64,000 nucleotides of DNA from Dryomyza anilis. Taxonomy: Eukaryota; Arthropoda; Insecta; Diptera; Dryomyzidae. Below, piece by piece: positions 34,642-45,960 of this stretch; within the stretch, counting starts at the first letter, position 1; each line of letters opens with the position of its first letter. Made by a program: the position numbers and the translations under genes. Under the pieces are notes generated by a model. The model did not search any database and was not told the origin of the DNA. It saw only the letters and a program-made list of their open reading frames with translations. The stretch lies in NCBI GenBank assembly GCA_951804985.1, contig OX638132.1, positions 17,713,529-17,777,528 on the forward strand, read 5' to 3'.

Positions 34642-35131
34642 ACCAGTTGGGAAGGTTAGATCACATGGAAAATTTTAAAGTAGGTGTTTTAATGATAGTT
34701 AGGATTATCAAAATTATAGTCGGTCTAAGCCGACTATAAATACCCTACACAAATGTGAGGTTACCATTCAAATTGGTATATAGGTCACCACGGTATACGA
34801 ATCCTGAAAATAACTACAAACTTTCCATCGCTGAAGAATTTCCATTCATTTGATACCCATATTTACAAATGGGTAGGTGTACCGAATTTCGATTTTTTTT
34901 TTGGTAACCACAACTCGTTTCGCAGGAATACATTATTTTCATGTATTTCAGCATGATGTCAATATATATTTGACATCACGGACAGACGGACATCGCTAAA
35001 TCGACTCAGGAGTTCATGCTGAACTAGAATAAATATACTTTTCCATACCGGAGATGCTTTCTTCAGTGTGTTACAAACGGCGTACCAAACTGAATATACC
35101 CTTTCACTCTTAGTATAGGGTATAAAAATTA
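34642..35131 (+). mobile_element. (GTCY)n element, variant B, copy 3
   Basis: AACCAGTTGGGAAGGTTAGA start, hairpin TATAGTCGGTCTAAGCCGAC, AACTTTCCATCGCTGAAGAA, a deleted microsatellite (only GACAGACGGACATCG left), ATACTTTTCCATACCGGAGA and the end CTTAGTATAGGGTATAAAA. Single element, not paired. Confidence 0.85.
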
Positions 35132-35199
35132 TATAATAAAAAAAATAAAAATAATATAAAAAAATAGATTTGTTGTTTTTTTTTTAATAGTTTAAAAGT

Positions 35200-35285
35200 T
35201 CATAAATACCATGAATTATTTCATAAATATTATGAATGCGTTCATCAACATTGATGAACAAATGCATTAATAGTATGAACTTTTT
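35200..35285. repeat. Family D fragment
   Basis: CATAAATATTATGAATGCGT and TCATCAACATTGATGAACAA are self-complementary words of family D. Sits directly before the LINE relic. Confidence 0.5.
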
Positions 35286-35289
35286 TTTC

Positions 35290-35645
35290 TATGCAGAAAA
35301 GCCTGAATACACCCTCAATAAAGGTGCTGTGGATATTGATGAGACAGCTGCTCTTGAGTTCTAGGCATATCAGTTTAATGTGCCCACCGTTGAAACGATC
35401 ATATATTTCATATATCAAAATAAGCGACCAAGTGCCAAGGCCTGATTTCATCAGGTCGTGTTTTCTCTCGTTGTATTCGTGCATCGGACCAAGCCAACCT
35501 CTTCGTATTTCACTCAAGAGAACCACTCATTACAGTGAGAGAATTCGTTCTTCAGACACTGTTTTGTACATAATTTTTGATATTGTCAAATTCAAAACCA
35601 ATGTTCAACGACACAACTCCTTCTGAACTATTTTTCTTTATACGT
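35290..35645 (+). pseudogene. Jockey-type LINE C-terminal relic
   Basis: The + frame to 35626 ends with RTTHYSE and FDIVKFKTNVQRHNSF, the style of the Jockey-superfamily ORF2 C-terminus (RTTHY ... LWNSLP ... F.FK.NV). The segment where LWNSLP should lie is out of frame, so at least one frameshift is present. The upstream part is not alignable by eye. Downstream 35645-35790 has no clear poly(A). Confidence 0.5.
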
Positions 35646-37055
35646 AATCCTTTCCTACTATAAAAACTATACTAGGACTTGCTCTGAGCGTTGGTTAATC
35701 TGGTGTAAGTTGAACACGTTTTTGTTTGTATTCAAAAATTACAATTTCCCACATTACCCCATGTCCCACTTTACCAAAGATTCCCCTATATATCATAGAT
35801 ATGTACTGAAATAATACTTATTTCTTTTGGGTCCATTAGTTAGGCGGTATTGACTTTATAGAGAAGCAAAATATGGCAAATCTTTCTGTATGTCGTTATT
35901 TGTTGTGTCTGCTGTATTGGTGAAGTGCATGTACGTTCGAATGCCTGTTGGTCTGTCTGTCTATCTGTATATCTGCCATAGCTTTCATTCTGCTTTCCGG
36001 GTTCAATTGAATATTTTGTATTGTAATATATATTGCAAATATTTGTTCAATAAATTGCAATGCCAAGCAGTAGCAACACCAAACAACCACAACAAACCCA
36101 ACAATAACAATTGCCCCAACAGCAACAACAAACATCAAATAGTGGCAGCAACATTGCGCTTAATGCAATCTCTTTTAGCCACATTCCTACCCCCTCCCAC
36201 CCGTTCGACCAACATGCGTCTGTTTCTGTGACTTTGACCGGCTTGGCACGTATGTAATTTACATCTTAACAATAGGTTGATATTACCAATTAGAGCAACT
36301 TCGTTTGCATTTAACTTATTCATTGATTCTGTTCATCCTTTCATTTGACTCTGGTATTCATTTTATTTGCTGTTGTGTTTAATACGCAAATAAATTGGTC
36401 CTCGATCGAAATATATCAAAGTTCAATGCAATTCATTTGTTAATGTTTTACTGGTTTCTGTTGTCTGTATTAAATTTCTTATTTATTTATGCTGTTTCTA
36501 CAGAACGTTGTAATATATTTGCACTTTGTTGTCTGTCTAATCAATAGTCGGTAGGTTGACTTGATTTGTATTTTTTACTCCTTTTCAATTCGAATTGTTT
36601 TTCAATTAATTGCCAATTGTTTGTACTGTACAAACGCGTTTGCTGGATTCAGGTAAATTTAACCTTTTGGTAATATTTACAAAGTGTAAAATGTAGAATT
36701 CAAAGTTTTATTTGAAATGCAATGATTTATATTGTGTTATGACTGCTTTGAAATTGATTAGCCTTTTCATATATTATTAGAATTGCCAGTAAACTGTTCG
36801 TGACTTAAGAGGTTAGTCAAAGTTCAATATTCTTATGGATTTGAAGATTATTTTACTTCCACGATGGTGTAAATAAATAAAAAAAAAAATAGATAAATAT
36901 TGAGCTTTGCACGAAGAATGGTTAATCTGTAATTTACAATGGGCATTTCCTGGGATTCTGGACGGGATATTCATACGTTTAAAACTTGAATATCTCGAAG
37001 GAAGATTCATGAATCACTTCACTATTTTATATTGCAACAATAAAGTGTTATAGCT
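35646..37055. other. Non-coding, with CAA-rich tract
   Basis: 35700-35770 (CCCACATTACCCCATGTCCC) resembles the complement of 54145-54200. 36060-36140 is an opa-like CAACA tract near GCCAAGCAGTAGCAACACCA. The 113-codon + frame at 35890-36231 is driven by that tract and has no domain. The rest is AT-rich. Confidence 0.45.
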
Positions 37056-37562
37056 AAAAAAACTAAAAAATTGGAAAAATTAAAAATCTTGTTATACCAA
37101 AAGGGCGAATCTTTTCGATTTTTTGCTATAACTCTTTTTTGGTGCAAGATAAAATAGTGATGTTATGGCATTAATTATTTGATTTTAAAGCACCTATCGA
37201 TTGGCATCAATATTTAAAAATAATTTGCCTAACACTTTTCTTGCAAATGAAAAAAATTCAAAAAAAATATTTTTAAATAATGATGCCAATCGATAGGTGC
37301 TTTCAAAACATACAATTAATACCTTTCCATTCATATTTTATCGTATACCAATAAAACGTTTTGACAATAAAACGAACAGATTCGTCCTTTTGGCATGACA
37401 ACATTTTCAATTTTTCGAATTCGCCCTTTTGCTTTTGTCTTTTGTGGCTAAAAGTATCCAATAAAACCACACAAGATTTTAGCACAGTATAATTGAGGAA
37501 AAATTACATTCAAAAATGTAAAAAAACACAAATGTCAAAAATTACACATTCGTCCCTTTGTC
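37056..37562. mobile_element. FB1 foldback element, copy 2
   Basis: CAAAAGGGCGAATCTTTTCG, AAGATAAAATAGTGATG, the inverted pair AGCACCTATCGATTGGCATC / GATGCCAATCGATAGGTGCT, and the right end ACACATTCGTCCCTTTGTCA. The left terminus is missing, and TTTTTTTATTTCAAA-like text replaces the spacer between the palindrome arms. Confidence 0.8.
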
Positions 37563-37599
37563 AGATTTCAAAGTATTTTTAAAATAAAAACCTTAGTGA

Positions 37600-38650
37600 A
37601 AATTGTCAAACGAAACTTTTCGTCCCGTCTGAAATTTTACTGTGACCGACGTAGCGTCGGTAGCTCTGTAATATTTCGGGCATATTTTCGACAAACGCTC
37701 AGATAAATAGAATATTTTGGGAAGATTATAGCAGGTTGTAAATTTTTGTAGAATTTTTATGGCAGATTCACGCCATATTTGGTGAACTGGCAGAAAACAG
37801 ATAATTTTTGATACAAACTCCGCCTTTGCCTGTTTGAAATATGTTGAAAAAATGTTTCAACAATATCTCTACCTTGCAAAAAAAAAAAATGTCTGGGGGA
37901 AGACTCCCAAGACAAAACTTTTGGCATTTTTCTGGAATATTTCTGGCATATTTCCGGCAATTAAATATAATATTTTGGGAAGTGTATAGCACCCCTGACT
38001 CAATTTTTGGCAGGGTCGAGGTATTTTCGAAACATTTTTCGACATATTTCAAACAGACAAAGGCGGAGTTTGTATCAAAAGCTGTATTTTTTCTGCCCGT
38101 TCCCTAAATATGGCGTGAATCTGCCATAAAAATTCCACAAAAATTTACAACCTGCCCGAAACAGGAATATTTCGGGCATATTTCCGAAAAAGCACAGCTA
38201 AATGGAATATCTTGGGTAATGTATAGCAGGTTGTAAAATTGGATGGCATTTGAATCGCAGATTTACGCCATATTTTGGGAATGGGCAAAAAACAGACAGC
38301 TTTTGATACAAACTTCGCCTTTATCTGTTTGAAATATGTCGAGGTAATGTTTCTGAACTGCCTCGACCCTGCCAAAAATTTTGCCTGGGGTGCTATACAC
38401 TTGCCAAAATATTCTATTTATCTGTGCGTTTGCCGGAAATATGCCCGAAATATTCTAGAAAAATGCCAAACATTTTGTCTCGTGCAGGTTGTAAATTTTT
38501 ATAGAATTTTTATGGCAGATTCACGCAATATTTAGTGAACGGGCAGAAAACAGACAATGTTTGATACAAACTCCGCCTTTGTCTGTTTGAAATATGTCGA
38601 GGAAATGTTTTTGAACTGCCTCGACCCTGCCACAAAATTTTGTCTGGGGC
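37600..38650. repeat. Family C repeat, multi-unit block in alternating orientation
   Basis: Units bearing ACAAACTCCGCCTTTGCCTG or its relatives, TGCCGGAAATATGCCCGAAA, and GGCAGATTCACGCCATATTT occur four times, some inverted relative to others (AATATTTCGGGCATATTTCC against GGAAATATGCCCGAAATATT). ACCGACGTAGCGTCGGT at ~37648 is a perfect 7-bp hairpin. Frames here are artefacts. Confidence 0.75.
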
Positions 38651-38700
38651 TACGATCCGAAAGGTCCCGGGTTTGATTCCAGCAACTGTTAACATCTTTT
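38643..38700 (+). repeat. Possible tRNA-like SINE head fragment
   Basis: GGGCTACGATCCGAAAGGTC and GGGTTTGATTCC followed by AACATCTTTTTTCAT resemble the B-box part of the SINE found at 10936 (GAGCCGAAAGGTC ... AACATCTTTTCATAG). The A box is absent. It may be a diverged SINE or a chance match. Confidence 0.4.
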
Positions 38701-38882
38701 TTCATATCATACGACTTTGATTTAAAAACTATTTCAGTATATAATTATTTGATTTATTAAAAATTAATTTGTCGGCCTTTAGGGCTACCGTATGCAATAT
38801 GTATTTTGCACTGGTTTAAAACTAGACAAATTCGTTTTTGCAATACTCTATTTAAAGTTCGACTAAAAGCAAACAATATCAA

Positions 38883-40263
38883 ATCCAAAAATCCAAAATC
38901 CAAAAACCTTATGGATTTACACGGCAATGATAAGACCGATGATATCATATGCATCGGTAGTCTGGTGGAACAAGCTGTCGCGAAAATGCGTGACAACTAG
39001 TCTTGCCAAGATTCAGAGAACTGTGTGTCTGGGTGTTACGGGTGCCTTTCCCACTACACCTGGTCCAGCACTGAATGCAATCTTAAACCTACCACCACTT
39101 GACATCTTCATCAGAGGCGAAGCCATGAAAGGCTGCTGGAGACTAAAACGAGGTGGTTTCTGGTTTAATGTTCCCTGGAATATCTCTGATATTGCACTTG
39201 ACACTCCATTAGACACCTGTCTACTGGAGATGCCCTCTGATGCAATGATAACAGAAATATTACCAAGACGAAATTTTGAGGTCTGCCAACCTGACATTCA
39301 AGACTGGCTAACGCCTGACTGTGAGCCAGGTAGAGGGTCACACCGCATTTTCACAGACGGCTCCAGAACCGATCAGGGATCTGGTGCTGGAGTGTTTGTG
39401 GAACCGGATGACCGCAGACTTCACTTCGCCTTAGGCGACAATGCCTCGGTATTTCAAGCCGAAGTCTATGCTATACTTATGGGTATGGACTACATTGCGG
39501 ATAATAGATGGCAGAACAGGGCTATATCAGTTTGCAGCGATAGTCAGGCTGCTCTAATGGCTTTGAACAACCAGGTCATCACATCCAAAATTGTACGTCA
39601 ATGCAGATCACGTCTCAATTGTGTTGGTAAATACAATGAAACTGATTTGGGTGCCGGGCCATAAAGGAGTTTCGGGCAATGAAACATCTGACGAACTAGC
39701 ACGTGCTGGATCTGAGGATAATCCATTTGGACCAGAACCTGTGCTTGGACTACCTGCATCTACGGGGAAATTCGTCATCAGCTCTTGGGTCGCCTCCGCA
39801 CACAAGAGCAGATGGCTGAATGAGACGAAATGCAGATTCTCCAAGCTCATGACACCGACGATAACCAAAAGATCGGCCTCGTTTCTACTTTCCTTAAGTA
39901 GAAAGGAGTGCAGAAAACTGACGGGACTTCTAACGGGACACAACGCATGTGAAAAACACATGAACGCAATCGGCCTGGCCGAAAGCGCCTTATGTTCTGC
40001 CTGCTACGAAGAAACTGGCACCACAGAGCACTATCTCTGTGACTGTCCAGCATTTTCTAGAATAAGAAGGCAGATCTTTGGCACAGACTTGATGAGAGAG
40101 GATCAGCTTCACTCTCTATCACACAATAGCCTTCTTAGATTCAATAATGAATCTAAGAAGTATCATTAAAAACCAGGGAACTGGGTCACAGCACAATGGA
40201 TATAACCCTGTCTGAGTACTGTGGCTCTATTTTTTATCCCACATTAAAAAAAAAAAAAAAAAA
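38883..40263 (+). pseudogene. 5'-truncated LINE (RT end, RNase H, CCHC), frameshifted
   Basis: Encodes the ORF2 C-terminal half of a non-LTR retrotransposon of the RNase H-bearing group (I/LOA/R1-like). The frame from ~38907 to 39664 opens with IYTAMIRPMISYASVVWWNK, the conserved stretch after the RT palm, and enters RNase H at FTDGS (Asp codon 39356), FQAEV and CSDSQAAL. A single frameshift near 39635-39650 moves the frame; the rest (to 40169) gives IWVPGHKGVSGNETSDELAR and a CX2CX8HX4C knuckle at TEHYLCDC. The 3' UTR ends in a ~20-base poly(A). AAACAATATCAA at 38871-38882 and 40264-40275 is a 12-bp target duplication, so this is one insertion truncated on arrival. RT catalytic motifs are absent. 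Confidence 0.92.
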
Positions 40264-40275
40264 AAACAATATCAA

Positions 40276-41377
40276 TATTTTTTTTTTATAATCTTTTTTA
40301 AAATATTAAAATATACATAACATTTTTTAATACTTTAAAAAAACGCTTATTTTATTTGTTCATCTAATGTACTGAAATCTATTGCCGAGTTCTTTTGTTT
40401 TTGAGAATATTGAAATTTGTCGTACAGTGTTTTTTTTTAATAATATTGACAATTTTATTATTTCACACATAAAAGTAGTTCGTATGTCAGATCTCACACG
40501 ACATAAATATGTCAAACGTTTTGCTCACTTAAGTGACCTTTAATCTCATGCATATATTATAAACGGAGCCCTACATTTTCAGATGTATTTACATGAAAAT
40601 AGCAGAAATTGCTGCCAAATAATGGGTTGGCCTTCAAAATACAAACAAAATATATATTAAAGAACCTAAGGTCAGCATGACACAACCGCAAGAAAGGTAA
40701 ACAGACAAAAAAATGAACCAATGACCCTAATAACTGTCGAAGTTCATGTGGTTTTTTTGTCGGGGGGCAACATTTATTTTATTTGCAAAAGTAGGCGATA
40801 AATAGTATTTGCAGCTACAACTGCTAATAAACCATATAAATCTGTCAAAGCCACATGGTCGGCGCCTGACATGGGCGGAGTGGTTGCTGTGCTTCGGTGT
40901 GTCGCGGTGCACATTGGTTCCATGAAGGGTAAATGAAAACAGGGGGTCGCCTGGGACTAAAGGTTGACATGCCTAATAGTTCGCTTTACGATTTACAGGC
41001 ACAAGGCCAACAGTTGCAGTTGTCGCCATTAGTATGGCTGCTGTTTGACATGTTTGTTGTTGCTGGTGTTGCTACTGTTGCTGCCTTTCAAATTGCTGGT
41101 GGATCCGACAAGTTTTAAAGATTTCATGCATTATTTAAGTAAGTAGCATATTTAAAAAGAATGCTAGACTTATAAAATTCATGTTTTTGTTGCTGTCACT
41201 GGTTTGGTTTAAAACTACTCAGCAAAACAAAAAAAAAAGTGTTTGCCATGGACTTTTCATACATCAATTCTATATAATTCGTGGTTGCTGATTTTGACTG
41301 CATAATCAGTTTTTTTTTTCTATTACGTAACGTTTTTAAGAAAATGGCTCTCAATATTTTAGGCATTTTTCAGCTGA
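40276..41377. other. Unique-looking non-coding sequence between the LINEs
   Basis: 40720-41110 is less AT-rich (ATGGTCGGCGCCTGACATGG, GGCCAACAGTTGCAGTTGTC). A 61-codon + frame at 40933-41118 has a hydrophobic stretch near its C-terminus (LVWLLFDMFVVAGVATVAAF) but overlaps a GTT/GCT-rich tract that would create this by chance, and I do not recognise it. The remainder is AT-rich. Confidence 0.4.
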
Positions 41378-43497
41378 TTGATTGATTGATTGAAGGAGGG
41401 GGGAAAAACCCCTACTACATACCTACTACATAAAGTAGGCCCGTTGTGACCCCTCGGATCATGAGTCGTCTGTAATATGTTGTAGCTGTTATGCTACTCA
41501 GTGGAGTTCAGAAATTCCGTGGATTTGACAAATTTTCTTAGTACTTTCCAGTCCAAGCTTTCCAGTTGTTTCAATGATGAAATAAGCGGAGCTCCGAAGT
41601 GGATGAATCTAAGTCTGGCAAATGCCGGGCAGTGACACAAGTAGTGTTCAAGCGTCTCTGTCTCTTCCTCACAGGCCTTGCAGAAGTAAGAGTCGACTCT
41701 TCCCAATTTGAAAAGATGACCTCTTAGCTCATTATGGCCCGTGAGGATGCCTGTGTATTGTTTTAACTCCCTTTTATTAAGCGTTAGAATTTTGTTTGTT
41801 TTGGATTTGTTCGGGGGGCCCCATAGCCATTTAGTTGCTTGGCCCTCGCTCGATTCTTCCCATGATTTTTTGTGAAGTCGATAAGCCCATGAGCTCATCT
41901 CGTTTTTTAGAAATTGGAAAGGTCTGCCGGTTATGACTGAGATTGTGTCCATTTCTGATCCATTTCTCGCCAATTCGTCGGCTATTTCATTCCCCTCAAT
42001 GTTACAGTGTCCTGGGACCCAGATAATGTCCACAGTGTTAACAAGTAAGAGATCAGCAAGGGCCACTTTACATTGTAGAACCACTCTGGATTTCACCTTG
42101 TCCGTGTATAAAGCTCTAATGGCAGCTTGGCTGTCTGATACTCTTTAATACACAGTGAGTGCTTTGTATAAATTTAGCCCCTTCTGTTATAGCCACTACT
42201 TCCGACTGAAAGACGGAGTTGTGGTCATGCAGACGAAGGCTTTCATTTGCAGAAAAGGCTTCACAGAAAAAGCCCGCTCCAGTGTGACCGTTTAGTTTTG
42301 ATCCGTCAGTGTAGAGGTGGATCCCCGGATTGCTAGACAATACTTGGCCGTTGTCCCATTCCTCCCTAATCGGGAAAGCGAACTTTGCGGCGGTATGATT
42401 GGTTTCCTCCGGGATGCGGTCGCAGTTCCAATTACCTTAATGTCTCGGAATTGAGCCATCCCCCGAGGATGTTTAGTCGAGCCGCTGCGACCGCGGCCTC
42501 ATATTTAACTTGAATTTGTATTGGGCGTATGTTTCGAATAGTCTCAATAGCTTTGGTCGAAGTGGTAGACATCGCACCTGAAATGCCGAGACAACACGCC
42601 CGTTGCACTTTCCCGAGTGGTTTGATGTTACATTTTCGTCCCAAAGCTGTCCACCATACAAGTGACGCATATGTGAGTATTGGTCGTACAACGCTGGTGA
42701 AAATCCAGTGGGTCATCTTTGGTCGAAGTCCCCATGTAGGACCAATACATCTTCTGCAGGTTGCCAAACCCTAACGACTTTTGTGGCTCTGCTAGCTATT
42801 TGTGCCTTCCAGTTAAGTTTAGAATCCAGGATAACTCCAAGGTACTTGACTTGACCTGTAAGTGCCAGTATCTCTCCGTTTACCTGTGGAAGAGGATAGC
42901 TAGGTAGCTTCCTTTTCCTAGTAAAGAGACAGATTTCAGTTTTTTGGGGGTTTATATTTAATCCCCTAGGTGATGACCATTCAGCCGAGATATCCAAGGC
43001 TTCTTGGATTCGTCTAGAAGGGAGAAGAGGATGTGTCCCCGAGGCAAGGATGGCGATGTCGTCTGCGTAGCAGACAGCATGTAAACCAGCCTCGATTAGT
43101 CTTCTTAGGAGACTGTTTATGGTGACGACCCAGAGTAGCGGTGAGAGAATGCCACCCTGTGGGGTACCGCGAAACACCCTTCCCTTTAGGGTAATATAAG
43201 CACCCTCAACATCTATGAAGGCTGCTAGAGTGAGTCCTTTTAGGTCCATAGACCTTTCAATTTTGTTAACTACCTCATGTAAGGCGGTTTCAACGGATCG
43301 TCCCCTTGCATGTTGTTTAAACTTCAGCTGCTCATAAGGGAGTTTTTCCTTAACCATGGTGTCGCATATGCGTTCCATTGTTTTCAGTAGGAAGGACATT
43401 AGACTTATGGGTCTATATGCCTTAGCGGTTGAGTAGGTTTCTTTTCCCGGCTTAGGTATGAAAACTACTCTTGATTCTTGCCATGTGAGGGGGGTCA
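41378..43497 (-). pseudogene. 5'-truncated LINE (RT, RNase H, CCHC), multiply broken
   Basis: Reading on the minus strand: VVFIPKPGKETYSTAKAYRP just inside the 5' break at ~43497; RT motif A FIDVEGAY (~43200-43220) joined in frame to ITLKGRVFRGTPQGG, so ~50-60 residues between motifs A and B appear deleted; GTPQGGILSPLLW (~43160); CYADD (43058-43072, intact); KYLGVILDSKLNW; SVVRPILTYASLVWW (~42690). A frame change near 42430 leads to RNase H YTDGSK (~42310), and a second one near 42130 precedes SDSQAA and IWVPGHCNIEGNEIADELAR (~41990). A CX2CX8HX4C knuckle lies at ~41690-41640. The 3' end is a (TCAA)n tail at ~41380-41397. It is the same structural group as the + LINE but a distinct family. 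Dead element. Confidence 0.92.
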
Positions 43498-44387
43498 GCT
43501 ACTTTTACAATTAAAATAAAAATACAGTCCCGTACATATCTAAATTTACAAAACACTAAGGATTGAAACCGTAACCGAAATCGATATCCGTTTAAAACCC
43601 TTTCAAAGCGAAACCGTAATCGAACCATTCAAAAAAAATCAGAAATAAACCGATATTCAAAACCGACGTATATGGTTTCGGTTTTATACCGATTGAAAAT
43701 GGTTTTTAAATGTATAAAAAGAAACCGAAATTGAGAAATTTATTAAATTTATTTATTATTAAAAATTTCAGTTCAGTCGCTCAGAAGCATTCGTTGAATG
43801 CGGCTGTGCAATACATATTTTATTAACCCTTTAAGGCCTGCAGTATCAAATATACACCAGATGATTACGTAGTACATATTTTCCCTGTCATGTTACCCCA
43901 TAATGTGGATGTCTTATTCAAAGAATTTTGTATATTTTTGCACATAACTCCACTACATTATTTCAGTATGACATTGTACATCACTATGTGCATTTTCACC
44001 TATTTTAAACAATTATTTTATATACAAACTATAAAAAAATCAGATCAAATGTCAGTAAGATAAAGTTTAATATTTTTTTTCAAAAATTTGACAGCAAAAC
44101 AATTGTGAACTTATATTAAAAAAATAAGAGAACTCAGAGAATTGTGATAAATTACTCTCTCGACACACTTTTTAGGTAACACAAATTTCTTTTTGAATTT
44201 TTGCAAAAACTAATATCTGGACACAGATTTTTTTTTGTCAATTATCCGTAGGGCAAGATTCATATTTAATTTTATGATAAAGTTTGCATCTGCTACATGT
44301 CAAAATCGTGCGATAACTAGCGATATAAATTACCAAAAACGGCAATTTTTGCAACTTTGACTCGACTTTTTAGAAAATCTCGACGTA
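43498..44387. other. AT-rich non-coding stretch
   Basis: 43560-43735 has repeated AAACCG/CGGTTT words (GAAACCGTAATCGAACC, GGTTTCGGTTTTATACCG), partly inverted. No gene is seen. Confidence 0.5.
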
Positions 44388-44816
44388 CCCTAGTAGAAAT
44401 TTGCCCGATGCGCCATCGGAAAATGATCGGGTTTTCGTTGGGTAAGCCCTATTAGAGAAAATATGATCATTGCCTTTGCATGCCCTTATCATGCTTACCA
44501 TAGCAGGGTTTACATTATCTAAACAGTCAATGTTCCCGATCATAGCTACATTATTTGTTCCTAATAACGAAATTAGTATCAGGTAATGATCGAGATTAAT
44601 GAGAGAAACCCTATTATGCTCGGGCTCAGACAAGGCAATTGTCGGGTAAATATTAAAATGGGGAATTGCCTGATCAGTACATGATCATGGCCTGAGGTCA
44701 ATACATGATCAGAACACTGCGTTACAAGGACATTATGGGCCTCGTCATATCCCGATCACCTCAAATAATGACATGATCACTTCATGACCATGGCCCTACC
44801 AAAATTTCTACTAGGG
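44388..44816 (+). mobile_element. CCCTAG-ended MITE, copy 1 (429 bp)
   Basis: Ends CCCTAGTAGAAATTT and AAATTTCTACTAGGG form a 15-base inverted repeat. The interior is rich in ATGATC/GATCAT words (for example AAATGATCGGGTTTTCGTTG, TACATGATCATGGCCTGAGG). A second copy at 58303-58735 is in opposite orientation and highly similar along its length. The left flank is TA; the right flank is TTA, so a TA duplication is only half supported here. No ORF of substance; the 87-codon minus frame is not recognisable. Confidence 0.9.
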
Positions 44817-45289
44817 TTAGGGTAAATTCTGAGTACGCAGCAAGAATCAGGAGACCAAAATCTACCGGAAATCATACGTTTAATTTCTGTGGTCGCCAAC
44901 AACCCTCAATTTGTAGAACATTGTAGTTTATTTAATTGTTTTTTTTTTTTGCATCAAGTATCAAAGTTACCAATGACGTTCAGCTGCCATCGAGTCTTTG
45001 TTTCTTTAGAAATGAGGATGAAGACGACACAGTTACCATCAATGGTCCCCGGTATAGAGCGATGTTAACCGATTAGCCAGAGCCACACATTAAAAGCAGA
45101 ATAAATTTAATTTCAATGTTTCGTTAAAATTTCTTTTCCTATTATTTCTATCTGGTCATCTTGTATATAAAAATGCATACACTCTCTGACTACCGATAAA
45201 ATACTAAATAAATATTAATTAAAACTTGAGAATTGCGCAAAAAATGCACTAAAATATTAAGCTGCTCCAATTAAACTCGGCCAAACTAT
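44817..45289. other. Non-coding stretch
   Basis: 44980-45070 is slightly GC-richer (GACGTTCAGCTGCCATCGAG). Nothing supported. Confidence 0.4.
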
Positions 45290-45960
45290 GCGATTTGCCA
45301 CAATATCGAAATTTCGTTGCGCGCTTTTATCCAGGCACGTTTCAATTATTTCGCTGCTTCCAGAAACGTGCGTTTCAAGATTTTCTCAAAGTTTTGATGT
45401 GCAATTTTTTTTGTTGTTGTTGGTTCGTCAGTTTGTGCCACATTTGCCCCTTATTTAAGCGTGGTTGTTGTTGCTGACGCGCCAAAAACTGAACCAAATA
45501 GCCGTCAGCAAGGATACGCGTGCTGCTCCTAAAGCGCATAACTTCATCGTCAAGGATCGCCGTAAAGCGTTACGTTGCAAGGACTCGCCGCACAACACAG
45601 CACAGCACAGCGCTGCGCTGCGCAGCACCTCAGAGCACAACGGAACGCAATGCAATGAGTCATTTCATCCTTTGGTTGCTTTTATGTGGTGCACATTAAT
45701 GTGTTTGTGTGCGGCGGCCGCAGAGTGCAGCAGCATAAAAAGTTTTTTGCGTTGCAGCAAAACTGTTGGCCAGGGCTTAGTCTATATCTTTGCGGCGCTA
45801 AGAGCCTGCTAAGAAGTTGAGAAAGTCAAGCGAATTCTCGTCGTTCACATCACAATGAATTCCGTCACAGGAGAAGAGAACCGACCGACCTAAGCGGCGC
45901 AAAACGTGCAACAAAAATGTGTGGCAGAGGAAGGAACATTTCTAATTAAATTCGCTTGAT
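45290..45960 (+). promoter_or_regulatory. GC-rich unique block, candidate promoter/5' exon
   Basis: The most GC-rich unique block in the window (AAGGATACGCGTGCTGCTCC, CAGCGCTGCGCTGCGCAGCA, GTGTGCGGCGGCCGCAGAGT). It contains an Inr-like TCAGTTTG at 45428 and a 115-codon + frame (45465-45812) without recognisable domains. A 12-codon ORF after a reasonable Kozak context (CACAATGAATTCC) lies at ~45855-45893. No downstream exon can be joined. A transcription start region of a host gene is plausible; a conserved non-coding element is an equal alternative. Confidence 0.35.

Noticed and set aside
35896..36231. Frames of 80-113 codons over the CAACA tract
   Set aside because: Trinucleotide-biased sequence opens frames on both strands; no domain.
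39013..39297. Minus-strand frames across the + LINE
   Set aside because: They are shadows of the RT/RNase H coding strand.
40933..41118. 61-codon frame with a membrane-like segment as a microprotein
   Set aside because: The hydrophobic segment comes from a GTT/GCT-rich tract; no homology or expression evidence can be seen.
41933..42774. Plus-strand frames across the minus LINE
   Set aside because: They are antisense shadows of the RNase H and RT-end coding sequence.
45465..45812. 115-codon open frame as a host gene
   Set aside because: No recognisable domain, cysteine/alanine bias follows the CTG/GCA-rich DNA, and the reverse strand is open too. Kept only as a candidate regulatory block.
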